The notes below the pieces were generated by a model. It ran no database searches, was not told the origin of the DNA, and worked only from the letters and a program-made list of their open reading frames with translations. The position numbers and the translations under genes are program-made. A DNA stretch of 64,000 nucleotides from an uncultured Prevotella sp. (GTDB lineage: Bacteria > Bacteroidota > Bacteroidia > Bacteroidales > Bacteroidaceae): assembly GCA_946540435.1 (NCBI GenBank), contig CAMNII010000002.1, forward strand, positions 1 through 64,000, read 5' to 3'. How positions within the stretch are numbered: the stretch's first letter is position 1; each line of letters begins with the position of its first letter. Of this stretch, positions 57,661 to 64,000 are shown one piece after another.

Positions 57661-57858
57661 ATGACAGACAGCAAATTAAAGCATCACCACCACCATCACC
57701 ACCATCATTCCCATCAGGATGATTCCGAGATATTTAAGAACAAGCAACTGAGAGCAAGAAGGATGAGGAAGACGGCCAAGAAAGTCCTCTTCTGGACCAT
57801 GTGCTTCTTGGCTGCTGCTATCTCGGCATTTGTGTTCTGGCTGTACTTCATGGCCTGA
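57661..57858 (+). CDS. small His-rich single-pass membrane protein
   Basis: A 65-residue protein starting MTDSKLK followed by nine consecutive His, then SHQDD. A basic amphipathic region (KNKQLRARRMRKTAKK) leads into one membrane helix (VLFWTMCFLAAAISAFVFWLYF) at the very C-terminus. The positive charges before the helix predict a cytoplasmic His tail. No family is recognised. The His run could bind Ni, Zn, Cu or Co. It has its own promoter directly after the pyrophosphatase terminator, so it is an independent gene despite its size. Confidence 0.75.
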   Translation: MTDSKLKHHHHHHHHHSHQDDSEIFKNKQLRARRMRKTAKKVLFWTMCFLAAAISAFVFWLYFMA

Positions 57859-57993
57859 CCGCACCACGTGTAGCATCATACACACCTTCATTAGCCCATC
57901 TCCCCTTTTTACCAATCTCCTGCTGGCTGTTGCCAGCACACCGAAGTTCACACTCAGCCAACAGGGAGGGTGTTCCGTTTTGTTTTCCTAAGG

Positions 57994-58143
57994 CTACTTG
58001 ATATAATCCTTCGTCAGCAGATCATAATAGACAGCCTCAAGTTCTGCCGTGGAGAGTTGCTCCACGGCATGTTCTATTATTCGGATAAGTTCCTCGCGAC
58101 GGTAATCACCATCATCGGAGAACCTGGAAAAGGTCTTACCCAT
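57994..58143 (-). CDS. 49-residue unknown protein downstream of guaA
   Basis: A short gene missed by the ORF track because of its length. It translates as MGKTFSRFSDDGDYRREEL, then IRIIEHAVEQLSTAELEAVY, and ends YDLLTKDYIK with TAG at 57994. It is hydrophilic and mostly helical, without membrane or signal segments. The ATG is 6 bases after the guaA stop, so it should be the last gene of the inositol-lipid/guaA transcript. The pattern STAELEAVYYDLLTKDYI looks like a conserved short helical motif, but I cannot name a family. The 135 bases between it and the His-rich gene hold only a small TGCTGGC/GCCAGCA hairpin. Confidence 0.6.
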   Translation of the reverse strand: MGKTFSRFSDDGDYRREELIRIIEHAVEQLSTAELEAVYYDLLTKDYIK

Positions 58144-58148
58144 CGTGA

Positions 58149-59783
58149 TCACTCCCACTCGATAGTTGCGGGTGGCTTCGACGAGATGTCATAGCAGACG
58201 CGGTTGACGCCACGCACCTTGTTGATAATCTCGTTAGAGACCTTGGCCATGAAATCGTAAGGCAGATGGGCCCAGTCGGCAGTCATGGCATCGGTGGAGG
58301 TGACAGCTCGCAGGGCTACGGGGTGCTCATACGTGCGCTCATCGCCCATGACGCCTACCGAACGGACAGTGGCCAAGAGGATGGCTCCGGCCTGCCATAT
58401 CTGGTCGTAGAGCGACACCTCGACCTCACCATCCTGCATCTGGGCAGGCACACCGGCAGCCAGCACCTTACGTGCTTCTTCACCAGCGAGCTTCACTTTA
58501 TACTCGCGTAGACTGCGGATATAGATATCGTCGGCTTCTTGCAGGATACGTACCCGTTCCGGGGTGATATCTCCCAGGATGCGAACGGCCAGTCCGGGAC
58601 CAGGGAAGGGATGACGGGTGATGAGATGCTCGGGCATGCCTAACTGGCGGCCTACACGGCGCACCTCGTCCTTGAAAAGCCACTTCAGCGGCTCACACAG
58701 TTGAAGATGCATCTCCTCAGGAAGTCCTCCGACGTTATGGTGGCTCTTGATAACCTTTCCCGTGATGTTCAGGCTCTCTATGCGGTCGGGATAGATTGTA
58801 CCTTGGGCCAGCCAACGGGCATCAGTAATCTTCTTCGCCTCTGCATTGAACACTTCCACGAAGTCGCGGCCGATAATCTTGCGTTTCTTCTCTGGGTCGG
58901 TGACACCGGCCAAGTCGGCAAAGAACTTCTGTGATGCATCCACACCGACGACATTGAGTCCCAATACCTTATAGTCATTAAGCACCTGTGTGAACTCATT
59001 CTTGCGCAGCATGCCATGGTCGACGAAGATACAGGTGAGGTTGCTGCCGATGGCACGATGGAGCAACACGGCAGCTACCGACGAGTCGACACCGCCGGAG
59101 AGGCCGAGTATGACACGGTCGTCGCCCAGTTGCTGCTTCAGTTCCTCCACGGTAGTGTCGATGAAGGAAGCTGCGCTCCACTCCTGGCGAGAGCCACAGA
59201 TATCGACGACGAAGTTCTTCAGCAGCTGAGAACCCTGAAGGGTGTGATAAACCTCAGGATGGAACTGCACCGCCCATACGGGAACATCTCCTTGTCCCTC
59301 TCCGAGGGGAGCAGGACAATAGAATGCTGCATTCGTCACGTCCTTGGTCGATGCGATGACTTGAAACCCTTCGGGGATGGCAGTAATAGTGTCGCCATGG
59401 CTCATCCATACCTGGGAGCCTTTTTCGAAACCTTTGAATAAAGGATTCGAGAGGTCGACGGTTTCAAGATGTGCCCGACCATATTCACGAGAGTCGGCTT
59501 TCTCCACGCGTCCGCCAAGGGAATGCGAGAGGTATTGGGCTCCATAGCAGATACCCAGCACGGGTATGCGTCCGACAAACTGCGAGAGGTCCACCTGGAA
59601 TGCCTCAGGATCATGAACGGAGAATGGTGAGCCACTAAGGATAACGCCAATCACCGAGGGGTCGTCCTTAGGAAACTTGTTGTAGGGCAGAATCTCGCAG
59701 AACGTGTCAAGCTCACGGACACGACGGCCGATGAGCTGCGTGGTCTGTGACCCGAAATCGAGGATAATGATTTTCTGTGCCAT
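58149..59783 (-). CDS. guaA: GMP synthase (glutamine-hydrolysing)
   Basis: A 544-residue two-domain enzyme converting XMP to GMP. The class I glutaminase domain has [15 protein letters not shown] (nucleophile Cys) and [11 protein letters not shown] (His and Glu). The ATP-pyrophosphatase domain has the P-loop [11 protein letters not shown], and the C-terminal dimer domain ends [17 protein letters not shown], as in all GuaA proteins. A short extra loop ([12 protein letters not shown]) precedes the FHPEV motif. It follows the AmgK/RapZ fusion by 25 bases. Confidence 0.97.
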   Translation of the reverse strand: MAQKIIILDFGSQTTQLIGRRVRELDTFCEILPYNKFPKDDPSVIGVILSGSPFSVHDPEAFQVDLSQFVGRIPVLGICYGAQYLSHSLGGRVEKADSREYGRAHLETVDLSNPLFKGFEKGSQVWMSHGDTITAIPEGFQVIASTKDVTNAAFYCPAPLGEGQGDVPVWAVQFHPEVYHTLQGSQLLKNFVVDICGSRQEWSAASFIDTTVEELKQQLGDDRVILGLSGGVDSSVAAVLLHRAIGSNLTCIFVDHGMLRKNEFTQVLNDYKVLGLNVVGVDASQKFFADLAGVTDPEKKRKIIGRDFVEVFNAEAKKITDARWLAQGTIYPDRIESLNITGKVIKSHHNVGGLPEEMHLQLCEPLKWLFKDEVRRVGRQLGMPEHLITRHPFPGPGLAVRILGDITPERVRILQEADDIYIRSLREYKVKLAGEEARKVLAAGVPAQMQDGEVEVSLYDQIWQAGAILLATVRSVGVMGDERTYEHPVALRAVTSTDAMTADWAHLPYDFMAKVSNEIINKVRGVNRVCYDISSKPPATIEWE

Positions 59784-59808
59784 AATTATTTAATGTAATG
59801 ATGTTTGT

Positions 59809-61341
59809 TCAGACGTGAGAAAATGTCTGGCTGATGCCCTGCTCCCGATGACAGAGGTGTATCTCGATGCCGTACTTGCGGTGCAGGTGTTCTGCCAGAT
59901 GCTGTGCCGAATAGACACTACGGTGTTGCCCTCCGGTGCACCCGAAGGAGAACATGAGCGACGTGAACCCACGCTCCAGATAACGCTCTACATGGTGGTC
60001 GGCCAGTCGGTAGACGCTTTCCAGGAAGGTGGTTATCTCACCGTCATCCTCAAGGAAGCGTATGACGGGTTCGTCGAGCCCCGTCAGCTGCTTGTACTGT
60101 TCATAGCGGCCGGGGTTATGCGTGGAGCGGCAGTCGAAGACATAGCCTCCTCCATTGCCGCTCTCGTCAGCGGGAATGCCTTTCTTATAAGAGAAACTGT
60201 AGATGCGGACGACAAGGAGCCGGACATTGCCGTCGGACGGACGGGCCGCTGCGTCGCCATCGCTCTTCGCCGAAGAGACTATCTTGCGCAACGCCTCTTG
60301 CAGTTCAGGATACTCACCGGCAATGCCCTGACCAATCAGACGGCGCAGATTGTCGACTGCCGGCGGGATGGAGGCAAGGAAATGCTGCTTCCGCTCGAAA
60401 TAACCGCGATAGCCATAGGCACCGAGGACCTGCAACGTACGGAAGAACACGAAAAGCATCAGGCGGGCGTCGAAGGCCTCGCGTTCCGGCGGTGTGAGGT
60501 AGTGGCCGAGTTCTTCGTAGTAGATGTCGACAAGATGTTTCCGCAGATCTTCGGGATAACGGGCTGACGCTTGCCAGAGGAATGACGCGACATCATAGTA
60601 TATGGGGCCTCTGCGTCCACCTTGGAAGTCGATAAAGAAGGGTTTCGGTGACTGACAGTCGGGTGAGCTCACCATCATGACGTTGCGGGCCTGGAAATCG
60701 CGGTAGAGGAATGTCGACGGCACAGATGATGGGTATGACGGGCTGCCGGGCTCCGAAGGTGCCGCGAGCACGCGGGCCAGATGCTGGAAGTCATCCTCAA
60801 GACGGAGTTCGTGGAAGTCGACACCGGATGGCTTCAAGAAACAATACTTGAAGTAGTTCAGGTCGAACATCACATTGGTCTCATCGAAATCAGGCTGCGG
60901 ATAGCAAACCCTGTAGTCGAGTCCCTGACCTCCGCCGACCTGCAGGCGGGGCAACAGCCGGATGGTATCCTCAAGCAAGGAAATCTCACGGCTGTCATAT
61001 TGTCCTCCGCATTCGCGACCATGCCTGATGCTGTCGAAGAGGGAGGTCGACCCGAGGTCTTGCTGCAGATAACTCATGCCGTCATCACTGACGGCATATA
61101 CCTCGGGAACAGGAAGCTGCTTGCTGAGGAAATGGCGAGCAATGGTTACAAAGGCGTGATTTTCTTCTTTGCTCGTTCCTATGACCCCGATAGCTGATTG
61201 ACCTTGATGGTCGGAGAGCCGATAGTAGACGCGGTTGCTGCCTGCGCCGGCGATGCGGGCTACAGTCTCCGGATCATGGCCGGCCCATTGGCGATATAAT
61301 TGACTTAGTTGCTGCATGAACGACTGCGTTTTGCTACCCAC
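59809..61341 (-). CDS. AmgK-like sugar kinase fused to a RapZ C-terminal domain
   Basis: A 510-residue fusion. The N-terminal two-thirds is an aminoglycoside-phosphotransferase-type kinase: catalytic loop FLYRDFQARNVMM and metal-binding FIDFQGGRRGPIYYDVASF, the latter closely recalling AmgK, the anomeric MurNAc/GlcNAc kinase. The C-terminal third (about 375-510) matches the RapZ C-terminal domain (SFSYKKGIPAD, GGYVFDCRSTHNPG, FSFGCTGGQHRSVY), which in E. coli senses glucosamine-6-phosphate. RapZ's own P-loop domain is absent. The likely role is in amino-sugar metabolism or its control. It overlaps the PAP2 gene by 37 bases; an internal start at MQQLSQLYRQ (61317) is also possible. Confidence 0.85.
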   Translation of the reverse strand: MGSKTQSFMQQLSQLYRQWAGHDPETVARIAGAGSNRVYYRLSDHQGQSAIGVIGTSKEENHAFVTIARHFLSKQLPVPEVYAVSDDGMSYLQQDLGSTSLFDSIRHGRECGGQYDSREISLLEDTIRLLPRLQVGGGQGLDYRVCYPQPDFDETNVMFDLNYFKYCFLKPSGVDFHELRLEDDFQHLARVLAAPSEPGSPSYPSSVPSTFLYRDFQARNVMMVSSPDCQSPKPFFIDFQGGRRGPIYYDVASFLWQASARYPEDLRKHLVDIYYEELGHYLTPPEREAFDARLMLFVFFRTLQVLGAYGYRGYFERKQHFLASIPPAVDNLRRLIGQGIAGEYPELQEALRKIVSSAKSDGDAAARPSDGNVRLLVVRIYSFSYKKGIPADESGNGGGYVFDCRSTHNPGRYEQYKQLTGLDEPVIRFLEDDGEITTFLESVYRLADHHVERYLERGFTSLMFSFGCTGGQHRSVYSAQHLAEHLHRKYGIEIHLCHREQGISQTFSHV

Positions 61342-62120
61342 CGCCAGACACCTTCATAGACGGTCAGTGTGACGACGGCAAGCAGAATGCCAAGCAACAC
61401 ATCGATGACATAGTGATGGCCTGCATAGACTGCCGTAAACCATATTCCCATGGTGAGCAGCGAGAAGACAACGATGACGAGGCGACGCTGCTTGGTAAGG
61501 ATGGCATAGAGTGTGGCCACCATCATATAGGTTGCATGGAGCGACGGCACTGCCGCGAAGACATTCGAATTTCCCGAATAGATACTCTGGAACACGGGTA
61601 TGCCGATGAGGTTGTCGAAACGGATAAGGCCCCCCACATCTCCTGGAGTGTCAAGAACGACCTCGAAGCCATGTTTGAGCACATACCATGGCGGTGCTGC
61701 GGGATGCACATAATAGCAGGCAAACCCCACAAGGTTTACAATGAGAAAAGCCCATGAGAAGCGCTTGCACCACCGATACTCACCTTTGACAAACAACCAC
61801 AGGGCAAAGGCCAGCGGAACGGGCACCCACGACAGGTAGCTGACTCCTGCGATGATATCCTCGAGCGTGCTATGGTGCAGGGCAAACCACTCGCTGGGAA
61901 TCACCGTCCCCGACGCCGTGGCAATACCAAAGAGGCTTTTCTCTGCTTCATAGATGCCTTGCACATCGATAGGATTCACTTTCCAGTTAGGCAGCAACCG
62001 CATCCAGTCGTAAGAACAGGCGAAGATGAGCCACGGGGTGAGTGCATAGGCAATCTTGCGGGTGGGCCTCAGAGCCACCAGCAGGATGTAGAGCAATATC
62101 AGATAGATGCTGTATGTCAA
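61305..62120 (-). CDS. PAP2/AUR1-like lipid phosphotransferase, candidate inositol phosphorylceramide synthase
   Basis: A 271-residue integral membrane protein with about six helices. The PAP2 motifs take the AUR1/IPC-synthase form: PSLHATYM (rather than PSGH) and VYAGHHYVIDVLLG, with the catalytic His-Asp. It lies directly downstream of a CDP-alcohol phosphotransferase, a GtrA protein and a PgpA phosphatase, the same set I remember from the Bacteroides thetaiotaomicron inositol-lipid locus. There the AUR1-like protein moves phosphoinositol to ceramide. A general PAP2 phosphatase role is the alternative. Confidence 0.78.
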   Translation of the reverse strand: MTYSIYLILLYILLVALRPTRKIAYALTPWLIFACSYDWMRLLPNWKVNPIDVQGIYEAEKSLFGIATASGTVIPSEWFALHHSTLEDIIAGVSYLSWVPVPLAFALWLFVKGEYRWCKRFSWAFLIVNLVGFACYYVHPAAPPWYVLKHGFEVVLDTPGDVGGLIRFDNLIGIPVFQSIYSGNSNVFAAVPSLHATYMMVATLYAILTKQRRLVIVVFSLLTMGIWFTAVYAGHHYVIDVLLGILLAVVTLTVYEGVWRWVAKRSRSCSN

Positions 62121-62147
62121 AGGAAAAAAGATGAAAGGATGACAGGA

Positions 62148-62792
62148 TTATTTTTTTGTTAATACCTTATAGCAATGGAGGACACGCCAGAAGGCTGTGA
62201 TATTGGCCAACACGGCGATGAGAATCATGCCACCGGCGAGCCACCAAAGGTTTTGGAAGCAGCCGGAGAGAATGGCAACGACAGCCGTGACGACGACGCG
62301 CTCGGGGCGCTGCATCAGTCCTACCTTACACTCGATGTCAAGACCTTCGGCTCGCGCACGCACATAGCTGACCATGATGGAGCCGACCAAGGCCAGGAAG
62401 GTGACAACGCCCATCCAAAACCAATCGGCCTTGATAAAGATGACAACGATACCGAAAAGGGTAACAAGCTCGGAATAACGGTCGAGAGTTGAATCCCAAA
62501 GGGCGCCAAAGGTGGATGACTTTCCTGACAGGCGAGCCAGCCTGCCATCCATCATGTCAAACAATCCGGCAAAGAGGATAAGGCCCCCACCCCAACCGAT
62601 GACATTGTATGCCTCGGCTGGTTGGGTTCCAAAGGCTTGCGCAGCCTGAAGGAACATCCATGTTACCACACAGTTAAGCAAGAAGCCAATGGTTGTCACG
62701 GCATTGGGGGTGAGTCCGATCTTAATCATGCCCTTTATGACCGGGTTGATGACTACATAGATTATTTTCTGAAGGAAATCTCTATAATTCAT
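62148..62792 (-). CDS. CDP-alcohol phosphatidyltransferase, candidate phosphatidylinositol-phosphate synthase
   Basis: A 214-residue membrane enzyme with the complete family signature D-x2-D-G-x2-A-R-x8-G-x3-D-x3-D, visible as [14 protein letters not shown] followed by [10 protein letters not shown]. About six membrane helices surround it. These enzymes join a CDP-diacylglycerol to an alcohol; with PgpA upstream and an AUR1-like protein downstream, inositol phosphate is a sensible acceptor, but glycerol phosphate (PgsA role) cannot be excluded. The start overlaps the gtrA-like gene by 11 bases. Confidence 0.85.
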   Translation of the reverse strand: MNYRDFLQKIIYVVINPVIKGMIKIGLTPNAVTTIGFLLNCVVTWMFLQAAQAFGTQPAEAYNVIGWGGGLILFAGLFDMMDGRLARLSGKSSTFGALWDSTLDRYSELVTLFGIVVIFIKADWFWMGVVTFLALVGSIMVSYVRARAEGLDIECKVGLMQRPERVVVTAVVAILSGCFQNLWWLAGGMILIAVLANITAFWRVLHCYKVLTKK

Positions 62793-63243
62793 AATTCACG
62801 TTATTTTCTTGGTTATCTTGATTATCTTTTTGTTCTGCATCCTCATGATGGTAATGAAACACAAACGTCCGTTGCATCTGATAGTTCCAGAAGAAGGCAA
62901 CGAGAGCCGCAATAATAGGCTTGGCGATGACCAGGTCTACATGGAAGAACTGTATCATATAGCGGGTTCCGAAGGTGTTGAGCAAGATACTCACACTCCA
63001 CACAACGAGATACCGCCAGGCAACACTGCGCTTCTTCTGTCCTTGCTGCTTGAACACCCAACTGTAGTTGATGATGCAATTGGCTATTCCGCCAGAAAGT
63101 GCGCCAAGGAACGTTGCCAAAGTATCGTCGACACCCAACAGCTTTGCCAAAAGGAAAGTAAGGCCGAAGTCAATGGCCGTCGCTGTTCCTGCCGACGACT
63201 GCGCCTTGACAAAGGTCATGATGGTATGTTTCAGATTGCCCAT
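62782..63243 (-). CDS. GtrA-family membrane protein
   Basis: A 153-residue protein with four membrane helices and the GtrA pattern [32 protein letters not shown] and [15 protein letters not shown]. GtrA-like proteins are thought to flip or position polyprenyl-linked sugars. Its place inside a lipid headgroup operon suggests transport or handling of a lipid intermediate. The C-terminus is hydrophilic ([15 protein letters not shown]). It overlaps both neighbours, so it belongs to the operon. Confidence 0.88.
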   Translation of the reverse strand: MGNLKHTIMTFVKAQSSAGTATAIDFGLTFLLAKLLGVDDTLATFLGALSGGIANCIINYSWVFKQQGQKKRSVAWRYLVVWSVSILLNTFGTRYMIQFFHVDLVIAKPIIAALVAFFWNYQMQRTFVFHYHHEDAEQKDNQDNQENNVNYEL

Positions 63244-63701
63244 TGTGCCAAGAGAATGAGGAATAGACTATATATACCAGCCACGAGGTCGTCGGCTTGC
63301 ACCCAGAAGCCGCCATGCTGGCGGTCGAACCATCGTATGCCGAGGGGTTTCAGAATATCGAAAAAGCGGAAGAGGATAAAAGCGGCCGCTGCCCACCCCA
63401 CATGACTGGCCGGACAAGCCAGCAAGGGTACCCACACGCCGATCATCTCGTCAACGACTACGCGTTTGGGGTCTTCGCCCCAATAAGGCTCCAGCCGATT
63501 GGTAGCAACGGTACCCGCCGCCGTAAAGACGACGATAAGCCCCAAGGTCAGCCAGAACAACGTCTGGGCCGACATCACAAGAGATCCCGCAAGCCACAAC
63601 AATGTGGCCAGCAGTGCGCCGGCTGTGCCTGGTCCCCAAGGCCAAAAGCCACTGCCGAACCCTGTGCCGATGATGACGGCCCACAATGGCGGTCGCTTCA
63701 T
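63231..63701 (-). CDS. pgpA: phosphatidylglycerophosphatase A-like phosphatase
   Basis: A 156-residue membrane phosphatase of the PgpA family. It starts at MKRPPLWAVIIGTGFGSGFWPWGPGTAG, with the conserved GSGFWPWGPGT region, and has the catalytic-type motif DEMIGVWVPL preceded by KRVVVDE and followed by FILFRFFDILKPLGIRWFDR. In the Bacteroides inositol-lipid locus such an enzyme removes phosphate from phosphatidylinositol phosphate; elsewhere it makes phosphatidylglycerol. The ORF-track start at 63722 lies inside the promoter. It is the first gene of the operon and overlaps gtrA. Confidence 0.88.
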   Translation of the reverse strand: MKRPPLWAVIIGTGFGSGFWPWGPGTAGALLATLLWLAGSLVMSAQTLFWLTLGLIVVFTAAGTVATNRLEPYWGEDPKRVVVDEMIGVWVPLLACPASHVGWAAAAFILFRFFDILKPLGIRWFDRQHGGFWVQADDLVAGIYSLFLILLAQWAI

Positions 63702-63711
63702 AATTAGATTG

Positions 63712-63719
63712 CAAAGGTA
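63712..63719 (-). promoter_or_regulatory. -7 promoter element for the pgpA operon
   Basis: TACCTTTG on the minus strand, only 10 bases before the pgpA ATG, implying a very short leader. 63720-63890 is AT-rich with no gene visible. Confidence 0.72.
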
Positions 63720-63890
63720 CAAATAAGTAATCTAATAACAAAGAAAAAAAGAAAAAATTAGTTTTTATTTAAACAAAATAAAAGCGCCACGATGATGGTC
63801 GTGAATGTTCAAAATGTTCTAAATCTCCTTACTTTGTTCTAAAAAATCCTTATTTGGAGTCGATTTTTTGGTTTTTACCTCAAGAATAAG

Positions 63891-63898
63891 TAACTTTG
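63891..63898 (+). promoter_or_regulatory. -7 promoter element for the gene at the window end
   Basis: TAACTTTG, 65 bases before a GTG-started reading frame that runs off the window. Confidence 0.65.
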
Positions 63899-63962
63899 CA
63901 CACCAATTAATATAGTATATATACGCACAAGTCGACGAAATTATAGAAATCAGGAAACACAA

Positions 63963-64000
63963 GTGAAGAAAAGAACATACACACTGCTGCTATTTGCGAT
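63963..64000 (+). CDS. partial 5' end of an exported protein gene (GTG start)
   Basis: Only the first 12 codons are present. Read from GTG at 63963 they give (M)KKRTYTLLLFA, which looks like the start of a signal peptide. No ATG is available between the promoter and this point in that frame. Product unknown. It does not look like the cytoplasmic inositol-phosphate synthase that might have been expected beside pgpA. Confidence 0.5.
   Translation, partial: MKKRTYTLLLFA

Overview
The window reads as chromosomal DNA of a Bacteroidales species, most likely a member of Prevotellaceae. The evidence is the repeated TAnnTTTG promoter element ahead of genes, the general lack of strong ribosome binding sites, the BspA-like leucine-rich repeat proteins, the Prevotella-style C-terminal tail (GVYIVNGKK) of one of them, and families largely confined to Bacteroidetes (DUF4301, PCMD, calycin-like, GH76, a short group-1 sigma factor). 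Coding sequence is GC-rich and intergenic DNA is AT-rich. No rRNA, tRNA, phage, transposase or CRISPR array is visible.

Layout. 1-9.6 kb: secreted alpha-2-macroglobulin, DUF1573 protein, ispH, BspA-like LRR protein, glutathione peroxidase. 9.7-15.7 kb: a membrane-spanning kelch/AraC one-component regulator, then a 1322-residue BspA/InlB-repeat surface protein and a 70-residue unknown. 16.1-20.3 kb (minus): a tightly overlapping operon nitroreductase-kdsC-maf-DPP IV-pqqD-like. 20.5-26.7 kb: rpoD, an esterase plus DUF4301 operon (minus), and a Rel synthetase with a degenerate hydrolase domain. 26.9-28.9 kb (minus): a PurF paralogue lacking the glutaminase cysteine, and a MaoC hydratase. 29-42.2 kb: M3 peptidase, dCMP deaminase, S41 protease, 5-formyl-THF cyclo-ligase, an asymmetric ABC-F protein, grpE-dnaJ, a GH76 mannanase, folC, and an ftsZ outside any dcw context with a downstream unknown. 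42.3-47.3 kb: galactose locus galM-MFS-galK-lipoprotein galM. 47.5-52.7 kb: PCMD lipoprotein, outer-membrane barrel, calycin-PCMD protein, GH51 arabinofuranosidase. 53.2-57.9 kb: a solitary Wza-like lipoprotein, a porin, a membrane pyrophosphatase and a His-rich mini-protein. 58-63.7 kb (minus): pgpA-gtrA-CDP-alcohol transferase-PAP2/AUR1-like-AmgK/RapZ fusion-guaA plus a 49-residue protein; the first four resemble the Bacteroides inositol-sphingolipid locus without its inositol-phosphate synthase.

The most unusual non-coding content lies at gene ends. Four of the five convergent gene junctions carry repeats: three copies of a composite element (a GAAATGA heptamer tract followed by two roughly 94-bp hairpin units whose stems show compensatory changes between copies), and two arrays built on an exact 22-bp period. 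These repeats are the best candidates here for something undescribed.

All calls rest on reading the sequence and on remembered family motifs. No database search was run.
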